Shown: piece by piece, positions 29,843 through 41,055 of the stretch
Layout: the number at the start of each line of letters is the position of its first letter
Numbering within the stretch: the stretch's first letter is position 1
Origin: Acanthamoeba sp. SK_2022b
Taxonomy: Eukaryota; Discosea; Longamoebia; Acanthamoebidae
Direction: 5' to 3'
Length of the DNA: 64,000 nt
Assembly (NCBI GenBank): GCA_027943245.1
Contig: JANDJZ010000146.1
Span: 1-64,000, forward strand
The notes under the pieces: model-generated
Databases searched by the model: none
What the model saw: the letters and a program-made list of their open reading frames with translations, nothing else
Told to the model about the DNA's origin: nothing
Position numbers and translations under genes: made by a program

Positions 29843-32800
29843 TCATGAGTGTGGATGATAGGCGGAGGAGTTAGGAGAGGTGTGGTTGCGCTGGAGCGGG
29901 GTCCTGGGCGCGCCAGCCCCCCGATTTTTCTTGGTGCGCTGCAGTCGATCGAACTCCTGCAGCAGCCGATCGCGGTCCGACGCGTTGTCATTCATGCGCG
30001 CCACTAGCTCTTCCATCCGCTTGTTCATTCGCTCGAGGAAGTCGCTGTAGTCTTCCATCTGCGGTCAACCCCCCCCCCCGAATTTGGGACCAGGTTAGCT
30101 GACCCGGGTCGCGTGTGCAGGTTGGGCATGCTGCTACGTGCCTGCTGCAGGTCAGCGGTCAGCTGTGCGACTTGCGCTTCATGCTTAGATAGCTCTGCCT
30201 CGTACTGGAGGACATGGTCGTTCAATGATGCCTTCTCCTCCTCCAGTCGCGAAATGGCTGCGCACGCAATTACTAGGTCAGCCAACCTCCCGCCTGGTCA
30301 CAGGCGGAAAGAGAGAGAGAGAGAGGCATACTCATGTCCTGCAGCTCCAGAGTCGCCTTTGCAGAATCACTCGTCTGCACTAGCTCTCGCATTCGCTCGC
30401 CTAACCGGTCCTTCTCATTCCGCAAGCCTTCGTTGTCTGGCGTTCGGGGGGGGGGGTAGTGGCATCGTCGGCATAAGGCGCTTCAATAACGAGAGTTCAG
30501 GGTCATGCGGGGGTACCTTTGCGGAGTCGCTGGAGCTCGTGGTCCTGCAGCTCCTTGCCGCGTTGCAGCAGGCTAAGCTCCTCTTTCATGCTCTCCCACT
30601 TGGCGATGTGCCTCTGGAGGTGCTCCCTCACTTCTCGCGACTCCTCGGCCTTCCTTCGCTCCATGTCGAAGAGCTCCTCGTAGCGCTTACATCGTTGTTG
30701 CTGGCCCATGACCCAAACGCCCGCAGTCAGTTCCTCTGACCACCGTTCCCTCGCTCCGGAGCGACGAGTAATACCTCAGACCGGAAGGAAGTCTCGATGT
30801 GTTGCAGTTTGTGTCGAAGCTCCGCCACGGCTTGGTGGAGAGAGCCACTTTCCTCCTTGGCCTCGTCAAGATCCTTCTTGAGCACTACCCAGCAGAAGCG
30901 CGTCAGCAACTGATGGACCACCGCCGCAGGGGACACTTTGCGTGCGTGCGTGCGTGCGACACAAAGGAAGGCGTGGTTAACTGGTGCTCAGGTCATTGAG
31001 CCGACGGTTCGAAGCCAACATGTCCTGCAGCTCCTTCTCCTTGGCGTTGAGCACCTGGAGAGTGTAGGCAAGCTTGGCTTCCTTCTTCTGAAACTTCTTC
31101 TGATAGAAGTTCGAGTCGGCCAGCAGCTGCCGAATTCTGTTCGCCGCGTCCTGGTTTGCTCAGGTGTTGGTTATCGAAGGTGGTAGGTGAGCGCGAAAAG
31201 AAAGAGGCAATCGTACCTCATTCTCTTGACTGGCGTCAGAGAGCTGCTGCGAGAGCGAAGAAACCTGGAAACTGAGATCGTTGCATGACCTCTGCAACCG
31301 GTTCTCCTGCACACGCCACCAAAAGATAAATAAGCAATTGAACAGCGCAAAATTGGTCACACCACGCTTTGCATAGGTGGAGGAGGACACTCACTCTGGC
31401 CGTTAGGTCTTCGATGAGCTTCCTCGCCCGCTCCAGCTCTCTCTCCCGTGTGGCCAATGTATCTGACTGCACTTGATATTTCTGCTCTAGCACGCCCAGC
31501 GCCTGTGCGAATCACGGGCGTCATAAGAACAGGAGAAAGAGGGGGAGGGGGGATCACTCTGAGCATGAGGGAGGCTGGCCAGTACCGTTTTGGTCTCGTG
31601 GTAGTCCTCGAGTCGATGCATCCTGTCCGCCAGCAACGTGTCCAGCCGGTTTCGTTCCTCCTCTAGCTTCCGCATGTTGGTTCGCGCGTCGATCAGTTCC
31701 ATCTCCAGGCGCTGCTTCTCCTTCTTTTTTTCATGAAGCTGCAGGATCATGTCGTCGTTCGATCGCAGAGATTCGCTGTTCTCATAAAACGACTTCAAAA
31801 AAAGATCATTAATACGAAAGCAAAAAAAATATAAATCAGTATCTGTCTGATACATGCGGAACGAGCCACAACGACCAACGAGAAGACAATTGTCGCCATT
31901 ACCTGTGGAGGAGTTCTCTGCTGCAGCTGCTTGATGATGTTGTCCTTTTCCACTACAAGCAGCGAGGTGTGCTCCAATTCGGCTGTCAAGAATCGGATGT
32001 TGCTTTCCAGATCCTTGATCAGCTCATGCTCTCGAATCGCGGATGAGGGCGAGGAGCCCAAGGGCTGGTAAGATGTCTGCGGTACGGGGGACGACGATGC
32101 CCCAGTGAGCTTGAGGTCGGTGTGCGCCTTACGGAGCGATTCCATGTCCTCCTTGAGCTTTTTGATCTGTAGTTTCATTTCCTTATTCTCTTCATCTGCA
32201 GCCTGCGTTGCGAGAGAGGGAGGGAGGGAGAAAGCCGTTGTGAATGAACAAGGGTCAATGGCAACGAGGGCACGCTACCTTGAGCTTATCGTGGTACTCC
32301 TTGTTCTTCTTATTGAGCATCTCCCGCTCTGATACGATGGTCTTGATGGAGGTGTTTACCGACTCGGCAAACTCTTCGAGCTTCCGGCCTGCTTCGCCCT
32401 TGTTGCTGCAGCGTCGGGGGAGGAATGAGTGAGCATAGGCCAAGCTAACGGAGGGAAGGCGGGAGAGATGGTCAATACGTGCGCAGCTGCCGTTCTAAAA
32501 ACTCTTTCTCTCGCTGCAGGGTGTCCACCTGCTCCTCGAGGGATCTCAGCTTCTTGATCTCGCCGCTCACTTCGTGCCGGCCGCTGAGACTCAGGCTGAT
32601 GCTGCTGCTCCTCAGCTTTCGATCGTCGTCCCCATCTACCACCTTCTTCGCCGTGGCGGCTGCCAGCAAGCGATCCCTTTCCTTCTTGAGGAATTCGTTC
32701 TCCTGTTTCAACCGCGCAGCCGATTCGGTGTCACTTTCGTCGTGCGATACCTCGGAGCCGCCGTCTGCTTCCACCAGCATTCGCTCCAGCTGCATCTGTA

Positions 32801-33308
32801 GCTCCCTTATCTGTTTATCCTTCTTTTCTGTCACTCGGAGCAGTTGCTCATTCTCTCGGATCAGACGTTCGTTCGAGCTTTTCAACAGCTTCGCCTGGGT
32901 GGAGAAAGTGTTAGGCAAGGTGCTCGTGGGTTTCAGTGTGTCTTTAGTAAAGTTACCACATTTTATGAATTATTATCCACTATTTGCAAGAGGACACGTG
33001 TACAGTACCTGGTGCCTGCAGCTGTCGAGCTCATCGGTGGAGTGCTCCAACCGCTTGCAGAGGGCAGCTATGAGCGGGAAGGAGTGAGAGGTAATCTCAC
33101 CCGAAAGGCCGAATTTGCTGAGCAAGCTCTCCTCAAGCTGTTCCATGTCGCTGTCCGTGGGGAAGTGAGGAGGCGGTTTCTTTGCTGAAGATCGACTCGG
33201 GACCTCTCGGGACCGTTTATAGTCTCCCGAAGTTGTTGCCGTTCCGTTTCCATTACTTCTGGTGTCATTAAACGCATTTCCAACATCTTCCTTGCGGCGG
33301 GCACTCAT
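29843..33308 (-). CDS. Long coiled-coil protein, CEP135/TSGA10-like
   Basis: Starts MSARRKEDVGNAFNDTRS at ATG 33308 and ends SSAYHPHS at 29843. About a dozen exons encode almost continuous heptad coiled coil (e.g. LRENEQ-type LIRENEQLLRVTEKKDKQIR, SLEEQVDTLQREKEFLERQL, VEKDNIIKQLQQRTPP, LDTLLADRMHRLEDYHE, MEDYSDFLERMNKRMEELVA). Just before the coil, LEESLLSKFGLSGEITSHSF and PLIAALCKRLEHSTDELDSC follow the pattern of the CEP135/TSGA10 N-terminal block (short helix, L-G turn, PL-x3-L-x2-L-x3-T). CEP135 is a centriole cartwheel/centrosome component. The match rests on a short block and coiled coils mislead easily. Other structural proteins remain possible. Confidence 0.55.
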
Positions 33309-33612
33309 TCTCAATTGGGAACAAGCACGAACATCAATGATCCAGGATCACTCGTTGATCTTGCTCGCCGCTCTGGAACAATTGGGAGCAAATTAAATCT
33401 CTTTCAGGGCCCTGTCGCGCTAGAAAAGACAAAGAAACGCGGGTAACCCTTTTGGCGCCATTTTTATTGCCCAACGGCTGGCTGGAAATAACCAGCGGGA
33501 CAATTTTTATGCTTTTTCCTGTTTCTTTGTTGTTGCGAGAGAAGAGTTGGATCACAGCTGGCGGCCAGGTGTTGCATCACATTCGCTGTCGTAATACCTC
33601 ATCAACGCAAGG
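33309..33612. promoter_or_regulatory. Divergent intergenic region
   Basis: 304 bp between the starts of the coiled-coil gene (-) and the next gene (+). Short AT-rich patches; no gene seen. Promoter function is inferred from orientation. Confidence 0.35.
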
Positions 33613-34698
33613 ATGCTGCCTGCCTCTGGTGTGCCGATGTCGGGCAGTACGCCCACGAGCAAAGCCGACAAATCGCTGCGTTCCCTCTTCTGCGGGGCTG
33701 CAAATCATCTCACACAACTCTACATGTCAAGTCTCAAATTGGAGAAAGGGGCAACGAAGAAGGGCTACTGCCGAGCCGTTGAGGACCTCATCAAGTTCCT
33801 TCAGCTTCAGCAGCAATATGGAAGGACAATTTCGATCGAATCGCTCGTTGATCACCTTAAGACGAAGAAACGTGAGATCCTGCAGCGAGATGACAACGAT
33901 TTCGGCGATGACGAAGATGAACATGAAGAGGGAGATGAAACACCTGTTCTCGGGGTACCCATCGCCGGCGAAAACAAGCCGCCAGGATCGGCCCCTCTTC
34001 CATTCGGAGCGAGCACGCGCTCGCTTACCTCTCAATTCGAAGGGCTCAGCGCCACTGGCGGAGCTACGTTCAACTCCTCCGACTTGCCGAGGACGGGGGC
34101 AGAGGCGACCGCCGTTCCGAGCGTCCATTTCGGCTTTGCGAGTGCAGCGCCGCCAGGTGGCGGCCACCCAACTCAGACGCAGTCAGCTGGCGGCAGCGCC
34201 TCCACCAGCAGCACGAGCGCACAGTTCCCGTCTTCTACCTTTAGAGATGCCGTTTCCCTGCCCTTCACGCTCGGCGCCTCCCCCTCTGCTTCAGCCGTCG
34301 GCATCGGCGGCGGCGGTGGCAGCAACCCCTTTGCCTCGCTCGGGTCCAACCACCAAGGCAGCGCCAATGGGAGAAAGCGGCAATACTTTGAGTTCTTCTT
34401 CGACGCTCCTCCCAATCTCACCCTCTCCACTGCCGCGCCGGCGTCGAACGGGGGAGTGGCCAGCACCACCAACGTTGCAGGCGGATTCCACTTCGCACCA
34501 TCTCATTCCACGTCCACGTCCATCTCCCCCTCTCCCTCTTCTCTCGTGGGCACGGCGTCGGCCAACGGCGGCGAAGGCGATGGCGCGATGGACTTTAGTT
34601 GTTACGAACATCAAGCGTGGAAGAGGTATCGGAGAGAGGAAGAACATCAGCAGCAACACAACGCTCCACCACACCGCACATCGGCCAATACCTCCTAG
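33613..34698 (+). CDS. Single-exon protein, possibly HAPSTR1/C16orf72-like
   Basis: An uninterrupted 361-residue frame from ATG 33613 to TAG 34696-34698. The ordered part is residues 20-100: SLRSLFCGAANHLTQLYMSS, LKLEKGATKKGYCRAVEDLI, KFLQLQQQYGRTISIESLVDHL. The arrangement (AAxxLTxLY helix, GxxxG-containing helix, then R-x-I-x-x-E-x-L) recalls HAPSTR1/C16orf72 (UPF0472), a stress-response partner of the ubiquitin ligase HUWE1. I recognise the pattern, not a strong identity. The rest is an acidic stretch (DDNDFGDDEDEHEEGDE), then a Ser/Gly/Ala-rich disordered region, with a short conserved-looking patch GRKRQYFEFFFDAPPN near residue 255 and MDFSCYEHQAWKRYRREEEH at the end. Lack of introns is unusual among its neighbours. 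Confidence 0.6.
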   Translation: MLPASGVPMSGSTPTSKADKSLRSLFCGAANHLTQLYMSSLKLEKGATKKGYCRAVEDLIKFLQLQQQYGRTISIESLVDHLKTKKREILQRDDNDFGDDEDEHEEGDETPVLGVPIAGENKPPGSAPLPFGASTRSLTSQFEGLSATGGATFNSSDLPRTGAEATAVPSVHFGFASAAPPGGGHPTQTQSAGGSASTSSTSAQFPSSTFRDAVSLPFTLGASPSASAVGIGGGGGSNPFASLGSNHQGSANGRKRQYFEFFFDAPPNLTLSTAAPASNGGVASTTNVAGGFHFAPSHSTSTSISPSPSSLVGTASANGGEGDGAMDFSCYEHQAWKRYRREEEHQQQHNAPPHRTSANTS

Positions 34699-35101
34699 CA
34701 GTAGCCCGCACTGCCCCTTCCTCCGCAGACCGTGGTCTTCTCGCGTGTGTGTGTGTGTGTGTGTCCTCCCCATCGTTCTGTGTACATAATACGACAACCT
34801 CTCCCTCTTGTGTTATCTTTTTGCTCTTTCTTCCTTGAGTAAAAACCCCACCCTTTGTGTTGATGACCTCCCCCACGGTGCCCGTCGTGGTCCCGTTCGT
34901 TCTTCGGTGGTCATAACGCGAGTGTTCCAACCAACTTGAAGCTCCCGTGATGCTGCTGACTCGATAAGCCTCTCGGTGACCGTGAGGCCAGGCCCAAGCA
35001 CCAGCAAGCACGAAAAAAACCAGGCGTGGTGTGTGGGGCCTCTCTTTTTGGTTCAGCAACACAGACAGGAGAGGTCTTTGAAAAAGACAGAGAGAGCCAG
35101 T
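34699..35101. other. Intergenic with short (GT)n
   Basis: About 400 bp between two co-directional genes. Contains a (GT)n tract at 34745-34764 near the expected 3' UTR of the upstream gene. No conserved reading frame or RNA gene recognised. Confidence 0.4.
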
Positions 35102-35858
35102 ATGCTCGAGGTTGGGGGCGCCAGGCCCCTCATGAAGAAGAAGGAATCAGGAGGCAGCATGAAGGACGCCATAAAGCGGCGATTTACAGTGCACAAGCCA
35201 CAGTTCCCCTCAGACGTAGTCGATGCCTTTGAGAAAATCAAGTCTTTCTCTCGAGGAGGGTACGTGATTGTGGGTTCGCGTTGTGCCCTGGTCTCCGTCA
35301 CCATCATGGTTTTTTTTGTCTCTCGTTAGCAGCTCATAATCACTGTTGCGCATTTCTTCAACAGATATCTGTTGAAAATCGAACGTGTGCCTGAGTCGAA
35401 GGAGATAGGCAACGACCACAGTACTCTCGAGAGTGTTGTGGTCAAGTGGCGCGCTCCCATAGATCACCCCACCTCGGACTGGATCGGTGCGCCCAGCCCT
35501 TCCCACAACGTATTTGGCATTTATTATTAATTTATTTATTATCTATTCATCCTGGTGCGTGTATAACTAGTGTTGTTGCGCGCTTTGTTCTGTGTAAGGC
35601 TGCCTTATCTGGCCTACCGTTGATCTACTTCACGTTTGTGCTTGGTGTTTTGCAATGCTCCCCGCGCAGGGATATGGCGTGTAGGGAGCAGGAGCGTCCG
35701 CAAACGTGTCCTGCAGGCGTCTGACGAAACCCCCACTCGGACCCACACCAGCCAGCCCGTGGCGGGCAAATGTTGGGCCTTTGTTCCCAAAGGCAGGAAG
35801 GGACTGGTCACCTTTTCGGGTATGCGTTGCCCTCTGCAGTGTGAGGTGAACTTCTGGT

Positions 35859-35892
<34 letters not shown>

Positions 35893-37511
35893 GCACACAC
35901 ACACAACGCCTCACACGTCGTGGACACACAACCAGGCGATAAACTGCCAACATGCGAAGGTCGATACCGCATCAGCTATGTTCTAGACGGCGATCCTTGG
36001 TCGGAGCAAACGATTGCCCTGCACGGGCCCGAGTTCAACATAGTCGACGACAAATGCGTACTGAGCCCACGTCAAGGTACCTTTATGTGCAGCAGGCGGA
36101 GGATCCGGGAAGCTTAGCTGATTGCTTACGAGATGGGTTTACAGAACTCAAACACAGCGGAGGATCCCCGCTGAGTCCCCGGGGAGGTGGCATGACGTTT
36201 AGTCTTTCGAGCGAGGTACCGTACGTCATCGACGAAGAGGAGAAACAGCGAGCGTGGCGAGAAGACTGGATGGCGTCAGTGGACGAGGTTGACCAAGCAC
36301 GGTTGCTGGAGTGGGAGGCCAAGCGACTGCCGTGTCAAAAGGCGGGCCAAACGCTCGCGGAGGTGACCTTCAAGGTGCCCCAGGTGATTCGGTCTCTGCG
36401 AAGTCGCCACGACTCAGCGTCCAGCTCCGATTCGGAGGGGGAGGACGAGCGGGAGGACGAGGAGGGAAGCGGCAGCCGGCGGACAAGGCGGAAGGAGAGG
36501 GAGCGCATGCAAAAGATGAAGAGCGAAGAGGGGCGAGGGGCGATCGAAGGCTGGAGGAAGAACTCGCGAGGCGACAAGAAAGGGCTTCGGCGATCAGCCT
36601 CAGATAACGAGCCCGAGCCTGAGTCGCCGCAGCTGCAATCGTCAGCGTCGTTCAGTCCCGCCATCGCCGTCGTCGACTCCGATGGCAACGACGTGCTGGT
36701 GGACGTCTCGAAGGCTCCGAAGGAGAAGCTGGAGCCTCGGCGACGAGGTGGATCCCTGCGCAGGAAGAAGTCAGAGGCGACCTCCAACCTCATCCGATCG
36801 TCGCCTTCTTCAATCCCCGTGCTTCACCTGAAACCGATGCCGTTCGTCGAGGCCTCGCCCGTGATGGCCGAGCCACTCACGCTTCCCTCCTCCCCCACCG
36901 ACTCCTTCAGCTCAATGTCCTCCTCGTCGTCCTCTTCTGTGCGACCCGTCGCCGCCTTTCCCGAAGAGCCGTCGACGCCGGCCGAACGTACGGAGAAGAA
37001 GTCGAAGACGTCCTCCTCAAAGTCTTCCCGGAAGAAGAAGAAGGGGAGCACCATCAGATCATCCAAGGACAAGACCGTCAAGACCACCGACGACACAAGG
37101 CAGCAGTTGGCGGCCACCATTCCCACCACTACCACCGCCGCCACACCAACGAGCAGCAGCGATGCGGTGGTGCGACCAGCGACGGCCGAGCCATCGTTGC
37201 TCGAGGCCGACGGAGGGCGGACGTCAAGGAAGAGCAGCGGCCACGCGCTGACGGAGAGGACGAGAGGTCCTGGCGAGGCGGCAGAGGAGCTGCAGTCGAA
37301 GACGAAGCAAGAACGCGGAGTGGCCGAGTTGCGCGCGAGGGGAGGAGACGGCGATCTCTTTGGAGTGAAGGAGCGATACCAGATCGAGTTGGGCAGAGTG
37401 ACCTTCTCGGAGGAGTTCATCTTCTACTTCCTCATCTTTAGCCTCGTCGTTTTCCTCATCTTCTACAACGCCCTGCACGAGCTTCGGCTCGTCCTCGCCG
37501 GCGCAAAGTGA
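35102..37511 (+). CDS. SKICH-like domain protein with C-terminal membrane anchor
   Basis: ATG 35102 (MLEVGGARPLMKKKES) is chosen; a second ATG 35 bp into the frame is possible. Exons join in phase to give VVVKWRAPIDHPTSDWIGIW, RVGSRSVRKRV, CWAFVPKGRKGLVTFSGDKL and PTCEGRYRISYVLDGDPWSE. DWIGIWRVG, the T-F strand and the EGRYRISYV strand are the SKICH/Ig-like signature seen in CALCOCO and 5-phosphatase proteins, where it directs membrane or cargo binding. A long exon (about 36070-37511) then encodes a disordered, charged region with Ser-rich and Lys/Arg-rich patches. The protein ends with one hydrophobic segment, FIFYFLIFSLVVFLIFY, about 15 residues from the C-terminus: a tail anchor, so the bulk should face the cytosol. 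The function is unknown; an organelle-surface adaptor is a reasonable inference. Confidence 0.75.
35863..35905. repeat. (CT)n(CA)n microsatellite in SKICH gene intron
   Basis: A CT run followed by CA with one CG interruption. It lies between the exon ending LVTFSG and the exon starting GDKLPTCEG. Confidence 0.9.
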
Positions 37512-38002
37512 TCTGCCGACAGCTGACTCCCCCAAAACCTCTTCGCGACACTTGTACACAGGCCCTCCTATTTATTTTGTGGATCAACTACCGAACAGAA
37601 AACACGCCCTAAGCAAACACGCGCGCACACCAGCTGAGGGGGTTGCTTTGCCCGAGAGTTCTCGGTCAGAAGTGGCGGGCAGCTGGAAGGGTCGCTGTGG
37701 CGTGATGACTGACTCGCTCATGAAGTAGAGCGAACGAGCAGGCCTTCACATCATGGCACTTATCCTGTACGGCCCACTGGGGCAAGACATCCCGAAGAGA
37801 GGATTCACGTGCAAGCGCGCGTAACGCGACATGTCCCGTTTTTGTTTTCCACACGCTCGCCCGCTTGTAACCGAGCGCCCTTTGGTTCGCGTTCCGACGG
37901 AAGCAGAATGAATTTCGACCGTGGCTTAGACGAAGCGAGTGGCCCATGGCGTTCATCAGTCCGTCTAGTCATTACACTCACAGTTGACTTAGCTCAGCAA
38001 CC
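37512..38002. other. Intergenic
   Basis: About 490 bp between co-directional genes. Nothing convincing in either strand; likely a 3' UTR plus promoter. Confidence 0.35.
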
Positions 38003-38659
38003 ATGAAGTGCCCACACTGCGGGCACTCCCTGCCTGTCTTTCGCATGCCCAGGACTTTCAGACAGGCCATGTTCGGAGGCTGGACGTGCAAGTACTGCCA
38101 ACACGACATAAGCAGTAGCGGCAAAGAGGTCACCGCCACTGTGGCGCCAGTTCCGACAACGACCTGTACAACTTACTCGACCGATTACGAACCACAACTG
38201 CGCGTCTGCCTGGACCCTGCTGTGGAAAATGTAATGGTAGGATCGGAGGAGGTCGAGGTGCCGGCAGGCGTAAACATCACGATCAAGCGCACACGGACAG
38301 TCGACCATACGTTGGAGCTGACCGAGACCACCAAGAAGGACTTGACCCACGAAGGGGGCTTCGACATTAGCGGGCTGTTCAACATGAAGCACTCCATAGT
38401 GAAGGCCATCGAGAAACAGCAGGGCAAGACCTACTCCGAAAGCGAGGCCATGGAGTACGAGGTGGAGCTGAGCGGGGGGAAGGAGAGCAGCAGATACACT
38501 TTGCTCTGGACTGAGCACTGGCGCAACGGCACGGCTGAACTTCAGGACAAGCTCGGAAGAACCATTCTACAGGAGCCTATACGGTTCAGGGAAGGAGCGG
38601 CGCTAGAAGTGCATAGAAGCCCCGCCACCGCTGGCACCACTCCGCCAAGTCTCTCATGA
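38003..38659 (+). CDS. Zinc-ribbon protein of unknown function
   Basis: Intronless frame of 218 residues from ATG 38003 to TGA 38657-38659. The N-terminus has two CxxC pairs, MKCPHCGHSLPVF and GGWTCKYCQHD, spaced about 30 residues apart, which form a zinc ribbon. Between them is a basic segment (RMPRTFRQAMFG). The rest is soluble and beta-rich in appearance: VEVPAGVNITIKRTRTVDHT, LTHEGGFDISGLFNMKHSIV, KQQGKTYSESEAMEYEVEL, YTLLWTEHWRNGTAEL. The segment GKTYSESEAMEYEVEL followed by an LLW strand reminds me of zinc-ribbon hypothetical proteins in bacteria, so transfer is possible, but I cannot test it here. No signal peptide or membrane segment. Confidence 0.65.
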   Translation: MKCPHCGHSLPVFRMPRTFRQAMFGGWTCKYCQHDISSSGKEVTATVAPVPTTTCTTYSTDYEPQLRVCLDPAVENVMVGSEEVEVPAGVNITIKRTRTVDHTLELTETTKKDLTHEGGFDISGLFNMKHSIVKAIEKQQGKTYSESEAMEYEVELSGGKESSRYTLLWTEHWRNGTAELQDKLGRTILQEPIRFREGAALEVHRSPATAGTTPPSLS

Positions 38660-38700
38660 ATGAGAAGACCATGTCTCTTCGCAAGAGAACGAAAGTGCTG

Positions 38701-38737
38701 TTTTTCTTTTCTTTTCTTTTCTTTTCTTTTTTTTTGG
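38701..38737. repeat. (TTTTC)n pyrimidine repeat
   Basis: Four to five TTTTC units followed by a T run, in the 160 bp gap between the zinc-ribbon gene and the MetX-like gene. Its polypyrimidine nature on the + strand may be 5' or 3' UTR sequence. Confidence 0.85.
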
Positions 38738-38819
38738 GCCCAAGAGCAAAAGGCGAAACTGGCGAGCACCACCAAGACTTGCCCCAGCGGTCGTTGTGAG
38801 ATTAGCAGCTGAGGCCAGT

Positions 38820-41055
38820 ATGCGTCGAGCATACAACATCACCTGGCGGGTCAGTGCTCTGGGTGCAGCTCCACTCTCCACTGTCAGGAAGGCCTTCATA
38901 CGCCGCCTCGCCTCTAGTACGTGGGCGCCCCTCTATGCAACGTTGCTGTGCTCTGCTCACACCTACCTGCGCGGCAAACCCACATTGACACAGAAGTGGA
39001 GAAGGCTACAATCTTTGCGACCAGTAAAGGACGCAAGGTGAGAAGGATACAGCGGCCGTTCCCTCTCGAATTAGGCGGCTCACTTCCCGAGGTGCTCTCC
39101 CACACAATCATATTCGTCCACACTTGTTTGCTCAGCCCAGTGCGGTCGATTGAAGGTGGACATCGTCTACGAGGAGTGGGGCAACGCGCGCAACCCTGTC
39201 GTCCTCATCTTTCCCTCTCTTTCCGTCGGTTCGCACGCCAGGTATCGCTGCCGCACGCACAAACACAACCGGGCGCCTGCGTGTTTCCTCTAACTCGACT
39301 CGTTACTCAGATCAAGCGTGGACGACCCAACAGCAGGCTGGTGGGAAGGTACTTCCCCATCGCTCTTGGATTTCATCTGGCGACTCTTGCATCGTCCGGC
39401 ACGCTGACGCAATGGGCCGACAGCCATGCTTGGGCCCAGCAAGGGAATCAGCACGGAGAAGTTCCGGGTTATCTGCCCGGCAGGCCTGGGCTCTCCATTT
39501 GGCACCACCTCCCCACTGGTGCGTGTTGCCCTCCTGCGCTGACCTCCTGCACGCCCCTATAACCCCCCCCCCCGCTTACATCGCCTTACTGGTGGGTAGA
39601 GCGTCAATCCGGCCACGGGCAAACCCTACGGCAGCACTTTCCCTCAAATCACACCCCGAGGTGCGTGCAGCGTAAATACCCAGCAGTAATCGTGTGCGCT
39701 GCTGACTCCTTGCATCAGACATGGCGCGTGCGCACATGGCCCTGCTGGAGAGCTTGAATGTACATAAGGCCCACGCGCTTGTGGGCGCTTCGCTGGGTAA
39801 CCTCTGCTCTCCTCATAAGTTGCACTGCCATGGCCTTACCGGGTATGTGGCTTCAACTTGCAGGCGGATGTGTGGCCCTGTCGTTCGCTTCCGAATATCC
39901 AGACTTTGTGGACAACCTGTGCGTGATCTCCTGCACGGGCAAATCCACCCCTGGTAGCGTGGCCTTGCGGCACATCCAAAGGCAAGCTGTGCTTCGGGAT
40001 CCGAACTACTGGTACTCGACAACCGACCCTTTTCTGGCCACAACTCAAGAGGTTCACACCGCCGCCGCTCCAACTACCCAGCGGCGGAAACTACCGCGAT
40101 AAGGGTGTCAACCCTTCTGACGGCATGGCTGTAGCGCGACAACTGGGTACGTCAACAGTGCGCGTGGTGGTGATGGCGAGAAGGAGGACGAATGCAAGGA
40201 GGTTTCACTGACATGTGTTGTGCCGGGAATTCGCAGGGATGGTGACGTACCGAACGAGGGAGGAGTTCAACCAACGCTTCAGTTGGGACGCCGAGGGACC
40301 CTACCGCCTGGGCGAGGCCATCAACTTTGAAGTCGAGTCCTACCTCCAGAACAAAGGTGCCCCACCCGCGCCTCCTCCAAGAAGTACGCGACTACCGCCC
40401 TGGTCATGGCGTGCTCACCTCGGCTTTCATGCGCACAGCGGGGTCATTCGTCAACAACTACGACCCGAACAGCTACCTCCTCCTTTCGTACGTGTCGTGC
40501 CTCCTCCCTGTCGCGAGCTATGTGATGGCCAACTGACTGCTAATCGGCTGCGGATATCAGCAAGTGCACTGATCTGATGGACCTGGGCCGAGGCCACAAT
40601 AACTTCTCGGAAGGGCTACTCCGCATCAAGTCGAAAGGTGTGCACTAAAAGTGAGGTCCTCACTGTTGTCGATCCTGTTACTCATGCGAGTGGCTGCGCT
40701 GTGCGGCCGCACAGTCATGATAATGGGCGTCGATTCGGATTTCCTCATTCCACCATCGGAGCAGCAGTACATGTACCACCTCCTGCAAGGTGCACCTGCC
40801 CCCCCCCCTTTGGGAACTTCACTTCGCCCGTCAGCGGAGTGTTGACGCTCACACCATCACACGTGACATCTTATCATTGTGCATTGACCTTACGCAGCGC
40901 ATGGGAAGGACGTGCGGCTGCGCACATGCGGGTCCATCTACGGCCACGACGCCTTCCTGCTCGACATGGGCTTCTTCCTGCCGCTGATCCGCGACTTTTT
41001 AGAGCACGACGACCACCACGCGTCACCTCGTGGGGCCTTCCTCCACCCCTACTGA
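38820..41055 (+). CDS. MetX-type homoserine/serine O-acetyltransferase-like alpha/beta hydrolase
   Basis: Alpha/beta-hydrolase-fold acyltransferase. ATG 38820 starts MRRAYNITWRVSALGAAPLS, Arg-rich without acids and suited to a mitochondrial presequence. Next blocks: VDIVYEEWGNARNPVVLIFP, then DPTAGWWEGMIGPSKGISTE, FRVICPAGLGSPFGTTSPLS and FPQITPRDMARAHMALLESL, which match MetX (D-x2-GWW, IGPGK-like and the G-S-x-GTT/S loop). The nucleophile is in HALVGASLGGCVALSFASEY (junction near 39800/39864, GxSxGG). The catalytic Asp lies in IMGVDSDFLIPPSEQQ and the His in IYGHDAFLLDMGFFLP near the end. The triad is therefore complete. Whether the acceptor is homoserine, serine or another alcohol cannot be decided; many protist homologues differ from true MetX. 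Frequent short introns. Ends GAFLHPY at 41053-41055. Confidence 0.83.

Noticed and set aside
34291..34797. Minus-strand frame antisense to the single-exon gene
   Set aside because: Shadow of the GC-rich Ser/Gly-rich coding sequence; no conserved motif and no start context of its own.
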